Below are positions 52,926 to 64,000 of a stretch of DNA of 64,000 nucleotides, one piece after another (positions within the stretch are counted from its first letter, which is position 1; each line of letters opens with the position of its first letter). The stretch is taken from contig NC_135570.1 of the NCBI RefSeq assembly GCF_964340395.1, positions 5,328,322 through 5,392,321 on the forward strand, in the 5' to 3' direction. The notes under the pieces are model-generated. The model was not told the DNA's origin and made no database searches. It was given only the letters and a program-made list of their open reading frames with translations. This DNA comes from Glandiceps talaboti (Eukaryota; Hemichordata; Enteropneusta; Spengelidae). Both the position numbers and the translations under genes were made by a program.

Positions 52926-54392
52926 GTAAGTTTGTACAATGAATTGATGATATACACAGCACTACAATTACTTTAATCTAAGCTTGCATCAGTCTCAATT
53001 CCACAACTTACAGGCATTATCATCTATCATCCTTTTTTCGCTTGTAGATGTAGCATAGGTATATAGCTGCCATTTTGTATTAATCTGTGTATCTGGACAT
53101 GGCATTACAAGGGTACTAATCCACCAGGGTCTAAATTTATATTTAGACCTTATTACAGTGGATTTTTGCTAAGTTGCTGATTCCCAGGGAAAAAGTTGCA
53201 GGTCTTTCAGGGTCACAACTTAGGATGGCGGAACTATTATACTGTTGAATAGTTTTCGATATCTGAGTGAATTTATGAATAATTCTGACTTGAAAAGTGG
53301 AGAACACTACAAAGCTGAAATTCATGACTCATGCCAGCACAAATGCCTCTCCCCTACTTTGAAAAGTCTCAGTAAAACAAGAACTTGTACTGTATCGTGT
53401 GTTGTTGAAAAAAATGAAAACAAAATTAAACTACCGGTGTATGAACGGGAGCCTGTCTGGGAAAGTTCACTTGGAAAGTGTCATGTAGAACTTCCAACTG
53501 AGGGAGATGTAACTTAGCAAGTGTCCGTTGTCTGTCAAAAGCCCTTGATATGCCACAAAGGATGTTAAACCACTTTATCTTCTTGCAGGAATGATTCTTT
53601 TAGTTTTATATGCAATCTTTTTGTAAGCAGCAGCAGCAGCAGAAAAATTGTGTCCTATTCATACACAACTTTTTTCCACATTTCTATGCGCCATCAAACC
53701 TGCATATATAGCAGTCATCTGAAATCATCCAAGGTACTCTTCTAAGGAGATTTCTGGCTGTTATATAATCAGGGTCATTACACCATTACTTTTGCTTAGG
53801 TCCAAGTTCAAGGCCATCTTTTCAATCTGCAAGATTTGATTTGTTATTTTATATCTTATGTGAATTATCAACATCTATCTATTGATAGTGAATGAATTTA
53901 GAGTCACAGATTCAGGCAGTAGACAAGCTATAGTAAATGAGTGTAGTAGAGTCACAGATTGTCAGTAGACAGGCAATAGTGAGTGAAGTGGAGTCACAGT
54001 TTATACCAGTAGATGCTATCATTCTAACTACATTTTAATAATGCAAACTAAGTTCAGAACTTCTGAGTATTGCCACATCCATAAGGAGTATTCCCATCGT
54101 ACTTCATATAGCTATGGAAGAAGATACCAGAAGGGCTGTATAGCCAGAAAATATTGGTGACATAAGGGGTTCATTCCTTCTTGTTGATCACTTGTAGTGG
54201 AAAGACCCCTCATGTTGTTCATATTTTCCTCGGCTTCATGAAGAAAAATATTGAGGAATAAAATCTACTTGTCATCATTGCATTGACATCACTGCTTTTC
54301 ATAATCACAGAAGCACCATTGAATCATGGTAGTCTAAGAGTTTTATTCTAGAATGTAGTACTATGAATATGTCATCTCTTTGTCAAATATAG
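52926..54392 (+). other. Intron 9 (1467 bases)
   Basis: A short (CAG)4 at about 53627, a diverged 50-55 base triplicate at 53900-54015 (AGAGTCACAGATT..CAGTAGACA) and a family-A MITE at 54148-54262. An open frame at 53245-53517 lacks usable splice sites. Confidence 0.65.
54148..54262 (+). mobile_element. MITE-like element (family A), right half
   Basis: TTTTCCTCGGCTTCATGAAG and AAAAATATTGAGGAATAAAA form the right arm; the left arm is short and diverged. Confidence 0.55.
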
Positions 54393-54568
54393 GTGTATGG
54401 TCACCAGGGCAACCGCCTCCAGTAATCACAAGAGAGAAAGATGATAAGGAGAGGGATGCAAATTTCAATATTGCACCTGTTTGGAAGCCATTTGGTGGTG
54501 AATCACCCAAGAAAGAATTTAAATCTATTAAAGTGGAACTGAATGGAAAACCAAAACATAACATACAA
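54393..54568 (+). CDS. Exon 10: VWSPG and APVWKPFGG motif exon
   Basis: The acceptor is TTTGTCAAATATAG at 54379-54392 and the donor is CAA|GTATGT. Entry is phase 1 and exit is phase 0, a change taken up by the next two exons. The protein reads GVWSPGQPPPVITREKDD, then a charged patch, then NIAPVWKPFGGESPKKEFKS and IKVELNGKPK. The two tryptophan-proline motifs in an otherwise disordered protein are candidate short linear motifs. Vertebrate synaptopodin-2 has similar VWSPG and VWKP phrases. Linkers of Zasp-type proteins also carry PVW..P phrases. This is the most domain-like exon after the PDZ. Confidence 0.87.
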
Positions 54569-55069
54569 GTATGTAAATTATTTCAATTTTCAGCCAATGG
54601 TGAATGCACCTCAGAACCGATTTCCTATGTTATTCAAATTTTATAAAATGCTGTCGTATGAAGCTTGCATCAGTTCTTTTTGAAATAATAGAAATGTTGG
54701 GGTCCACAGTCATGTTTTCAAGGAGATTGACAATATTTTATTTTCCATTTTTTGCCGGCCTTATTGGACTCTAATATGATTTGATTTTGTCAACATGTTA
54801 ACCTTTATTTCACAAATTTGTAGAATGACACCTGATTTTTTCTCAGGAATATATTGTTCTAGGTTCCAAGAATCAATAGGACTGTACAATATATTTTGAA
54901 ACATCACTTTCCTTCCAAATTATCTTTCCAAAGTAACTACATTTTGTTGTCCAACTGTTTTCACACATAATCCTAATCTCAACTTGGCCTCTAGACAAAA
55001 TTCGGAAATTGGATTTTAAAATTTCTTACCAGTCAATTCTGATTTATTTATCTTTGCTACTATGCAAAG

Positions 55070-55087
55070 GATTCGTCAGAAGAGGAG
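55070..55087 (+). CDS. Exon 11: 18-base acidic microexon
   Basis: An 18-base segment between CTACTATGCAAAG (55057-55069) and the consensus donor GAG|GTAAGT encodes DSSEEE in phase 0-0. It fits between exon 10 (exit phase 0) and exon 12 (entry phase 0), giving NIQ-DSSEEE-DLPPPPPP. The Ser-Glu cluster resembles a casein kinase 2 site (inference). Exons 10 and 12 also join in frame without it, so it could be optional. Confidence is moderate because six codons can arise by chance, although the donor is excellent. Confidence 0.58.
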
Positions 55088-55295
55088 GTAAGTATATGAA
55101 TATGATGACTAAAACAATTCTAGAGATGAAGCATGTAATAATTTCTCGTTATTCTGTTGTTTATAATATTCATAAATTGCATGAATTGTGTCATCATTTA
55201 TTCAAGATGGCATATTGTACTTACATCCCATAATATGATACATACCGATATTCTGTCATTAAATTCTGATTTTCCCAATGCTTGTTTTTTTCCAG

Positions 55296-55503
55296 GATTT
55301 GCCACCTCCCCCTCCACCAGATCCTACAGAAAGTTTTGCATGGCGGTCTCCTCCCCCTCCTCCTCAAGATGAAAAGCCAGTGTTTGAATACAGTAAACCA
55401 ACCGATCCAGAGAGTGTACAGAACAAAGGACCAGCACAGAATGGTACTATGCATTTGCCTCCAACAGTCAGCCCAACAATAACTTTATTACAACACAACA
55501 GAG
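55296..55503 (+). CDS. Exon 12: two polyproline clusters
   Basis: The acceptor is GTTTTTTTCCAG at 55284-55295 and the donor is AGAG|GTAAGA. Entry is phase 0 and exit phase 1, over 208 bases. It opens DLPPPPPPDPTESFAWRS and then has a second cluster PPPPPQDEKPVFEYSKP. It ends LPPTVSPTITLLQHNR. Acidic residues next to each polyproline run, as in DLPPPPPP, resemble EVH1 (Ena/VASP) or profilin ligands (inference). Confidence 0.88.
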
Positions 55504-56230
55504 GTAAGATACTATCCTCTCATAAAGTAAACACCACTAATCGATCGCAAAACAAATGTTAATACTTTTATTTTTCAGCAAAGAAGATTTCTGAACAATT
55601 TTGTTGCTTCCCGAAAGAAATGAAAAAAGTTATTGAATTGCCACATTTACTTGACTGTAGAAAATGTTGTGTATATCTTCATTCTGAACACCCCTATCCC
55701 ACAAAATTAATGGTCATGCTCACTCATCTTTGATGAGAGGAATATACCATTGTTACGACATTTTGGGGTATGTTTGAGTGGAATTAGTTGCAGGTGTTGT
55801 TAACTTTTTAAAGTGATATGATAAAGAGGAAGAGTGAAGACTAATATCAGAGTTTATCATTCATAATCATAATCATATTTCATTGACTACATCTCATCAT
55901 ATGTCATGTACATACATGTCTAATCTTATGATCAAATCATATTTAGTGAGTTGACTAGTGGTTTCACATCCTTTCACTACCTGGTATATATAACGAGGTG
56001 AATGACTTGCCCTTATATTGTTGACTGCAGAAGTTCAAAGTCACCACAGGGTGACCTTTCACTTTTTGTAATGCTGAGCCTGTAACCAACAACAAAGGGT
56101 GACTTCAAATATTCTCCCTAGGGAACCTCAAGGCACCTCAAGTTGCCCCAAATTGTATTCAATTAGTACATGATGTTATACTTGGTGCTTCGCATTAAAT
56201 CTCCTTGTGGAGCAGGGGAAGCTCAGATAT

Positions 56231-56265
56231 TGACCTGACCTGACCTGACCTGACCTGACCTGACC
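56231..56265 (+). repeat. (TGACC)7 microsatellite
   Basis: Seven perfect TGACC units. Confidence 0.95.
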
Positions 56266-56936
56266 CCCAAGATGGACATATGGGATTAGTTATTTTTATC
56301 ATTGGAATTATAATATTTAGTTTGGTTTCCATGTCAACCTTAGGCTTCCCAATCAACGCCATTGGCCTTGACATGAGGCTATCCAGGGAGGATAAATGAT
56401 TGCACACCTGGTTAGACCCAATATGGAAATTAGACTCCAATCAACTTAGTTATTTTGCATGATATTTTGTCAGTATACACCATGATTCCATGATTCATAC
56501 CATTACCTGTGTTCTAATGATTGTTGTAGTGTTAGTGTGTGTATTTGTAACCCGTCAGTATATGGTATTAAAATTAATATCACCTTGTATCTTGCTTTAA
56601 TGTAATCCCAGCTTATTTGTTTATAAGCCTCAGAGTTTCTGTTAATATAATATAAAGGTTGCACTAGAACGGTTTTCATTTCTCAGATTTGAAAGTAATA
56701 CCAATCATTGTCCTGTAAAAACTGTTAAAATCAGACAACTGGTTTTGTGGTAATTGGTACAACATTACTTAGAAAGAAATTCAAAACTTACGTACATAGT
56801 GTATGTTGTTTCTGTCTCCAGTTTCAAAGTATTGCCATACCTACAGATAACAGTATTTTCACTACAATATAATTGCTGTCAGTGTTGTCATCTGTATTGT
56901 TGTCATATCATTGTCTGCATTGCCATTGTTACCATC

Positions 56937-57260
<324 letters not shown>

Positions 57261-57485
57261 GTGTTATTGTCATCTGTCTTAATAGATGTCATCACATTAA
57301 TCACATATTAATCACCGTTTGATATTAGTCATCATCAAAATCATCCTGTTGCTGATATGAAGTTTTATTGCATAATTTAACTGAATATTAATAGAATAAT
57401 GAAATAATTGTACATCGTAGTAATTAAGGCATAACTTCATTGTTTACCTCTTTATATCTTGTCTTTTTTTACATATTAACCACAG

Positions 57486-59567
57486 CTGATGATAGTCCAC
57501 CCAGGCCACCACCACCTCCACCTCCACCTCCACCTCCTCCGTTTGTATATGGTACCCCTCAGCCAATTCAGAATAGTATTTCTCAGCAGAGCAATGGCCC
57601 CCAGTCTACTCAGTTTAGTCAGCCATATCAAAACAATACCCCCCAGCCTTCTCAATATAGTACTCCCAAGCAGTCACAATACAGTACCCCTCAACATGTT
57701 ACTCAACAATATGGTACCCCTCAGCACTCTCAACAGAGTACACCTCAGCATTCACAGTATGGTTTGCCACAACCACCTAAAAGTCATACACCCCAGGCAT
57801 CTCAATATGGTACTCCTCACACATCTGGATATGATGCCCCCCAGCCCCCTCAGACTTATGCCCCTCAACCATCTGGTTATGGTGCTTCACAGGCCCCTCA
57901 GAGCCATGCCCCTCAACCATCTGGGTATGGTGCTCCACAGCCCCCTCAGAGCTATGCCCCTCAACCATCTGGGTATGGTGCTCCACAGGCCCCTCAGAGA
58001 CATGCCCCTCAACCAACTAGATATAGTGCTCCACAACCCCTACAGAGTCCTGCCCCTCAATCAACTGGATATGGTATCCCACAGCCACCTCAGAGTCCGG
58101 CCCCTCAACCCACTAGATATAGTGCTCCACAACCCCTACAGAGTCCTGCCCCTCAACCAACTGGACATGGTATCCCACAGCCACCTCAGAGTCCTGCCCC
58201 TCAACCATCTGGGTATGGTGCTCCACAGTCCCCTCAGACTTATGCCCCTCAGCCATCTGGGTATGGTGCTCCACAACCCCTACAGAGTCATGCCCCTCAA
58301 CCAACTAGACATGGTATCCCACAGCCACCTCAGAGCCCTGCCCCTCAACCATCTGGATATGGCACCCCACAATATAGTATCTCCCAGCGTCCCCAGAGCC
58401 CTGCCCCTCAGCCATCATACTTTGCTACTACCCAGCCATTGCAAAACAGTGCCCCTCAGCCAAGTACACCCCAGCACTTACAACATAGGACTCCTCAGTC
58501 CTATCAAAACAGTGCTCCTCAACAGGCTTATGAAAGTGTACCACCACCACCACCACCACCACCACCACAACAATATGGTGGAGGCCTATTGCATACTCAG
58601 CCTGTAAAGTCACCAGTTGGAACTGGGGAACCAGCATTTACCCCTCTGACTCAGTCAAAGGTAAGCCAAGTAACACCTGTCAGGGTACTGGCCTCCCCAG
58701 ACCGTCCCCCATCAAGACAAATTACTCCTATTAGGACACCACCTGCAAGAATGTTAAGTAGAGAATGGGTGAAATCCCCACCACCTGTTGAATTTGCACC
58801 CATGAGACCTCAACGAACCCAGGTTGTGACCCCACCACCTAGAGACATGACACCAACAAGACCACAACCGCCTACAGAAATGGTACCAGAAAGACCCCAA
58901 CCACCAAGATATATGACACCAATAACATCTCCAGTACCCAGTGACATGGCACCCACAAGACCTGAGCCACCTAGTCCAGTGGTGCCTATGAGATCACAAC
59001 CACCTACAACACCCACCGTACCCCAACCACATCTGGGTATGACACAATTTAGGGGACCTCCTCCAACAACACCCACCAGACCTCAACCCCTCTCAGATAT
59101 GGCATTACCCAGGGATCTGACCCCAACCAGACCCCAACCACCCTTAGGTATGACCCAATTGAGGTCTCCTCCTTCAACACCCACCAGACATCAACCCCCT
59201 TCAGATGTGGCTACATTAAGATCGCCACCACCTAGGGACCCAACCCCCGCTAGACCCCAACCACCCCTAGGTATGACCCAGTTGAGGTCCCCCTCTCCAA
59301 CACCCACCAGACCCCAACCTCCTCCAGATATGGCACCATTCAAATCACCACCACCACCTCGGGATATGACCCCAACAAGACCCCAACCACCTATAGGTAT
59401 GAGATCGCCACCACCCAGGGAAACACCAACAGTAACATCCCCAGCACCACCCAAAGACCCACAGATGGGCACCCCTAAAGACCCCACGAGACAGGACTTA
59501 GCCCATGGTTGGAGGCCAGTGGAAGATAAAGTCAAAGTAGCCAACACCAATCTCTATGTGTTTACTG
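57486..59567 (+). CDS. Exon 13: giant 694-codon Pro/Gln-rich exon with two coding repeat arrays
   Basis: The acceptor is the weak-looking TACATATTAACCACAG (57470-57485) and the donor is ACTG|GTGAGA. The exon is phase 1-1, 2082 bases, and open throughout. It begins ADDSPPRPP and a run of about 13 prolines. From 57547 to about 58530 a Gln/Pro/Ser/Tyr array follows, clearest from 57777 to 58370 with the 15-residue unit APQPSGYGAPQPPQS. A second proline run (VPPPPPPPPPP) with QQYGGG lies near 58537-58580. From about 58800 to 59440 a second array repeats TPTRPQPP.x.M..x.RSPPP roughly every 20 residues. The end, HGWRPVEDKVKVANTNLYVFT, is non-repetitive. Long antisense open frames here are by-products of the repeats. 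Upstream in-frame sequence (57440-57485) is the intron end and is not counted. Confidence 0.9.
57777..58370 (+). repeat. Coding minisatellite 1 (45-base unit) in exon 13
   Basis: About thirteen units encode APQPSGYGAPQPPQS or close variants (TRYSAPQPLQSP, TGHGIPQPPQSP). Two larger blocks (about 58014-58100 and 58104-58190) are nearly identical, showing higher-order duplication. Confidence 0.85.
58800..59440 (+). repeat. Coding minisatellite 2 (about 60-base unit) in exon 13
   Basis: Repeated TPTRPQPP, LGMTQLRSPP and RDMTPTRPQPP phrases. They are more diverged than array 1. Confidence 0.75.
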
Positions 59568-61753
59568 GTGAGAGTAACCTTCAACTTCAGTGCCTGCTGC
59601 TTGGTTTGAGAAACAAAAAAAAAGGCTGCTGGCTGCTGAAGTGTCACTCTCCTCTTGTTTGCTTCATAAATGAACTCTTAGATTCTTCCGTTTGAAGCAC
59701 TTGTGGCATGATGCTTTCCAATGCATGACATGACATGACATGATGTGTACATTTTTTATGTATCTTTAGTGGAATTGCACATCTTGGTTGTACTCTTTGT
59801 ATTGATTTGACATTTCACATGTTTTCATTATTTTTTTTTATGTCACACCTTAATTTCAGGTTTGAGTGATGATAAATTTATGCATGGTTTTGGCTTTATA
59901 GAATACAAATTAAAGAACTTTGCTGGGTTCTTCTTTCATGTGTTTGTTTTGTGCTTTTGTTTGTTTTTGTTTTTGTTTTTGTTTTTTGTTTTTGTTTTTG
60001 TTTTCTTATATGTTTAGTCTTGTTTTCTCTGTGCCTGTTGCTTCTTCACATTGTCTTTCTGTTGTCTACTGTTTATTTTGTTGGATTATTGTACCAGGTT
60101 ACTGTTCCCAAAATAACTTCTGACCTTAAAATGACCCGAAATAACCTTTCACCCCAAAAGACCCCAAAATAACCTTTGACCCTAACCGTTACCCCCTCTT
60201 TGTCCCTCCTGTGAAATCAACTTAACTTTTGACCCTGTTAAATGATAATTCTCTTATCTTTTCTTTTTCAGCAACATCTTATATTAACTATTTAATAAAA
60301 ACTACACACTTTTCTTGAAAATTGTGCTATTAACCAAGTCATCATCGATATACCTTTCCTGAAAGTACGCCCTCTAGTGGTACAACTTAGCAGTGGAGTA
60401 CTGTATGTAGATGACAACTTTGTCATTTATCTTGAAAAGTTTCATTGAAAGATTCAGGTCATGAAGATAAGACTCTTGCTTTCTTAAGATTCAGTGATTG
60501 TATTTAGTGATGACTTTTTGTACAAAGTGACTATCAAAGTACAAACTTTAATCCTTCAAGTCCTTGTGTCATAGCTATACTGTACCACATGAGGGCGCAC
60601 TTTGCTTGAAAGGTCTGTAATACTATTACATAGTCTTCATTAATATTTTGTGAAATTTGGCTTCCAAGTAAAAGTCCTACAAATTCCTGTCAATAAATTC
60701 TATTCAGTCTTTATCTAAATTTGGTTAAAAGTGACTTCTGAGTAAAAGTCCTACGTGTCCCTTTGTCGTGTATTCTGTACCACATGAGGGCGCACTTCCC
60801 GTGAAAGGTCTGTTTACTATTGCACATGTATATTTAAGATAAAAAAATTGCCCATAAAAATTGAAAAATATTAAGACAACACATCATATTTCAGTCAGAA
60901 ATTTGACCTGTAATGATCTGCAAGAGACTATGTGACAGTAGAACACTCACAGGTTTAGATAATATACATGTAATCACATGTCATTAGTTTTGTAATGTAT
61001 TCAGTTATTTTCATCTTTACAGCTGGGTGAAAGTTATGGTGTGTCTTTACCTCTGGTGTTTATGGTAGTACATCAATTTGTGTCTGTCTGTACGCACAAT
61101 ATTTTGAAATATTTTATGTACAAGTCGTATGTCTTGATGATTTTAATGATGTACATTTCTTAGTTATGTGTTTCTATAATACGTAACTGACATGCAAGCT
61201 TATATGTATGGTGCAACACTCTGATGGCTGTTGTCCGAACCTTTAGTAGTAATGTTGGCAGATTTAGGAGGAAGTCACTTCTTATTTGTCATGATACTGG
61301 AAAAGTTTAGCTAGAGACTAGATATTTTAAGTGTCATAAAAAATCGACATGCTGTGATGAGAACATAGATGTGCCTGTAGCTTTATATTGATATCTGAAT
61401 TTGAATATTCATGAGATCTTCACTTGTTTGACCAATCATGAAGTAGTATAAGTATTTGGAGAGACTCCATTTTGCCTATTATTAAAGCAGAAGTGTTTAC
61501 CCTGGAATGTCTGACTTACAGTAGGACAGCCATCAGGTGGTCACCATTTACATGTAGTATGGCAACTCTGAAAGTGCCTTCTCTCGAACTTGAAAGACTT
61601 TCATGTAATATTAGTTTATTTAATAGTTAACATATAGTTTGCATGTCAGTAGTTGTTATATATCATGTGTGTAATTAAGCTAACATTGACTTAAATCAAA
61701 CCTGATAATTGTCTTGCTTTCTCTTGCTATTTTTCTCTCTCTTTCTCTCTCAG
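59568..61753 (+). other. Intron 13 (2186 bases)
   Basis: (TTTTTG)n lies at 59956-60002. A repeat at 60111-60188 (AAAATAACCTTTGACCC) follows. Two copies of a CCACATGAGGGCGCAC-containing repeat lie at about 60560-60625 and 60753-60818. A possible alternative terminal exon begins at 60272. Confidence 0.7.
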
Positions 61754-62005
61754 AACGCAGGCTGCGAGAGGCTCAATCACCTCCCCTTACATTGCCATCA
61801 CCACCACCATCACCAAAACCTAAACTTGAACCCAAAATACAACAATCATTAGAACCTTCACTGCCTTCCAATTCATCATTACCCTCCTCAACAACATCAA
61901 CACCAACGACGTCTCCCACCAGACGTAAAAACGAGCCCGTGAAAACATCGCTGCTAACGGTCGATAGATTACCTACAGAGAGTTCTAATGTCCATGTTAT
62001 TACTG
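61754..62005 (+). CDS. Exon 14: Pro/Ser/Thr-rich exon, last in the window
   Basis: The acceptor lies at the end of a long pyrimidine tract (61713-61753, TTTCTCTCTCAG) and the donor is ACTG|GTGAGC. The exon is phase 1-1 and 252 bases (84 codons). It runs from ERRLREAQSPPLTLPSPPPS through SPKPKLEPK, a Ser/Thr stretch (TTSTPTTSPTRRK), to TVDRLPTESSNVHVIT. Its end is similar to that of exon 13: both finish with a V.VxT-like strand followed by the same split Gly codon and a GTGAG donor. The open frame continues past the donor to 62341, but composition changes sharply there. The next exon lies outside the window. Confidence 0.86.
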
Positions 62006-64000
62006 GTGAGCATAGCTTTGCGATGCTACCATTCATATCATATCATTGTTATCCAAGTGACAAGATGCATATGCTTGTTCTCGTCCTCATTTTAATCACG
62101 TGCAGGTGTTGGCTTTTCAAAGTGCGCTTCTGTAAAAAAGAAAATCTTAAACTTCAGCCCTGCTTAGCATCCTTCAAGGTGAAAGTGAAACTTCTCCCCC
62201 CAAACAAACTTCATTTGTTCACATTTAACCCTAAAATATTATTAACCATTGAACCCACACATAGTAACATAATTCTTAGGAAAAATTTAGACATGGAGAG
62301 TAAATCACCGTTTTTTTCAAAAATGTGTCACATCAAAATTTAGTGTAAAGAAGTAGCCAACTAGTTAGTGGAAGTGGACATGGCCTGGGATAGTATTCTA
62401 TATTGGTATAGACATTCAGCATTAGGGTAGTACCCTAATGGTATGGGCACCCAGGGTATAGGTATGGGCATTGGGCATTAGGTAGTATTCTATATTGGTG
62501 TAGAAATTAGCATTATGGTAGTATCCTAATGGTATGGGTATGGGCATTGGGCATTAGGGTAGTATTCTATATTGTATGGGCATTGGGCATTAGGGTAGTA
62601 TCCTATTCCTAATGGTATGGGCATTGGGCATTAGGGTAGTTTTCTTTATTGTATGGGCATTGGGAATTAGGGTAGTATCCTAATGGTATGGACATTGGGC
62701 ATTTGGGTGGTATTCTACATTGTTATGGGCAGTGTGCATTAGGATAGTATCCTAATGGTATGGGCATTAAAGTAGTATCTTATATTGGTATGAGCAGTAA
62801 TAGCATTAGGGTAGTATCCTAATGGTGTGGGCATTGGGCATTAGAGTAGTATCTTATATTGGTATGGACATTCGGCAATAGGGTAGTATCCTAATAGTAT
62901 GGGCAGTGGGTATTAGGGTAGTAGTTTCTATTGGTAAAGGCTCTGTTTCAGTGACAATATCGTATATTGGCACAGGCAGTAAGCATTAGGGTAGTATCCT
63001 ATTGATATTTATTTAATAAACGCTAGGTAAACTGTCTTTAATACTTGAATATAGTGTCTGTTAGTCTGTACTGTATAATATTTTGCAGTGAGAATGTAAG
63101 TCTTGTATATATATTAAATTTGACAATTAATATCACCCAAAAGTGTGAATTTTATCGAATGTATTGATTCAATTCTGCTTAAAATATTGTGTTGTAAAAA
63201 GTATATTCGGGCAACATTAAACTGTGTGTGTTCTCTTTTAACCCTAAATGTGTTTGATGAAAAGTTGAAGTGGCAGAGTGTACTGAAGGGCTTACTACGC
63301 TAGCTTTATAATAACCCAGATAATGGAGTGAAGAAGTTTCACTAGACTGTTGTTAGACTTAATATGGCTTGCTTGGGTGAATTGAAAGCTAAATCTTGTT
63401 CAGTTGCAGTCTAGTAATGTTTAAATCTAGTCACTGTTTGTGTATCGTAAAGTCTCTTCTTGACCAGGAAACTGGTTCAAATTGTTTGATCTGTTGCTTT
63501 GTTGTAGTGCTGGTGGGTGGGTGGGTGATATAAAGTAAAAACAACATATAAATATAAGTTCCATTTCGGAAAATATTCACAAAAGCTTCAGCAGTTTCAC
63601 AACTCCCTATTATTTTTTGTCTCTCTCTTTCTCTTAGGAAGTCATGTAATTTCTTTTCTATTCGCACATTTCCAAAGATGGGATCTCCCTGATCAAGTTT
63701 ATCTTATATGGCATGGTTCTGAATAACTTGTATCTTAGATTCTATAAAAGTGTGTCCTTGATCAACAAAAAATGTTCAAAACCCAACTTGAAAAACATTG
63801 TCATTCAAAACCGCAAGCATCCCAAAACATTCACTAAATCAGCATCATGGTGCAAAGGATACTAGTGCTACAAGAAATGCTAGTGATATGGTAGGAAACA
63901 TAGGAATTGCTACTTCCAGGTAAAAAAATGAATATCTCTTGGAGTCATCAATGCACTCAGTGTATCATACCATAGAGAAAACTGATTTTATTCAATATCA
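62006..64000 (+). other. Start of intron 14; no exon seen
   Basis: After the donor at 62006 the sequence is non-coding to the window end, dominated by a minisatellite at 62390-63000. Confidence 0.65.
62390..63000 (+). repeat. Diverged minisatellite, about 33-38 base half-units
   Basis: GGTATGGGCATTGGGCATTA, GGGTAGTATCCTAATGG and GGTAGTATTCTATATTGG alternate, giving a two-part higher-order unit of about 70 bases repeated at least eight times. Confidence 0.85.

Noticed and set aside
53245-53517. 90-codon open frame between exons 9 and 10
   Set aside because: No phase-1 acceptor and donor pair; composition unlike the neighbouring exons.
58660-58668. Consensus-like donor AAG|GTAAGC inside exon 13
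   Set aside because: It would leave phase 0 while the following exon enters in phase 1, and the frame stays open and repetitive beyond it; kept as coding sequence.
57777-59550. Antisense and alternative-frame open frames over exon 13
   Set aside because: Codon-level repeats in the sense frame keep other frames open; the sense frame matches splice sites and upstream exons.
59860-59940. Possible exon GLSDDKFMHGFGFIEYKLKN after TTAATTTCAG
   Set aside because: It enters in phase but has no usable donor before the frame runs into the TTTTTG repeat; composition is unlike the gene.

Overview
The window is animal (metazoan) nuclear DNA: AT-rich, mostly non-coding, with long introns, GT-AG splice sites, many simple repeats and several short interspersed and fold-back elements. 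The frequent TACATGTA-type words, mobile-element remnants and intron sizes suit a marine invertebrate bilaterian (lophotrochozoan, hemichordate or amphioxus-like). The sequence does not let me name the phylum. Nothing looks bacterial, and there is no operon, CRISPR array, rRNA gene or intact tRNA gene.

Layout. Positions 1-29602 contain no coding exon I can support. They hold tandem arrays (about 7.16-8.13, 9.59-9.95 and 23.6-24.18 kb), a large CA/CT microsatellite (11.29-11.57 kb), MITE-like elements (2.1, 3.96 and 4.3 kb), SINE-like copies (16.6, 25.2 and 27.2 kb), a near-perfect palindrome (19.84-19.96 kb) and a 24-base C run (21.77 kb). From 29603 to 62005 one gene runs on the + strand. 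I reconstruct 14 coding exons whose phases agree from end to end (4168 coding bases, about 1389 codons). It is open at both ends: the first half of the PDZ domain lies upstream, and the C-terminal exons lie beyond 62005. The last 2 kb are intron with a decayed minisatellite.

The gene. The first exon encodes the second half of a PDZ domain. The rest is long, low-complexity, Pro/Ser/Thr/Gln-rich sequence with a few basic or tryptophan-containing short motifs. PDZ plus a long disordered tail points to an actin or Z-disc scaffold. The PDZ is about equally close to the PDLIM/Zasp group (VNPGSKAA) and the synaptopodin-2 group (GDEVYSING, DL, IELHIRR). A downstream KGEVLF..RRKQ exon and VWSPG motif favour synaptopodin-2. 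No LIM domain is in the window, so the choice stays open. Most exons are phase 1-1 and a multiple of three long, including a 27-base microexon. A phase 0-0 18-base microexon encodes an acidic insert. This architecture would allow many cassette-splicing isoforms without frameshift. One giant 2082-base exon carries two coding minisatellites.
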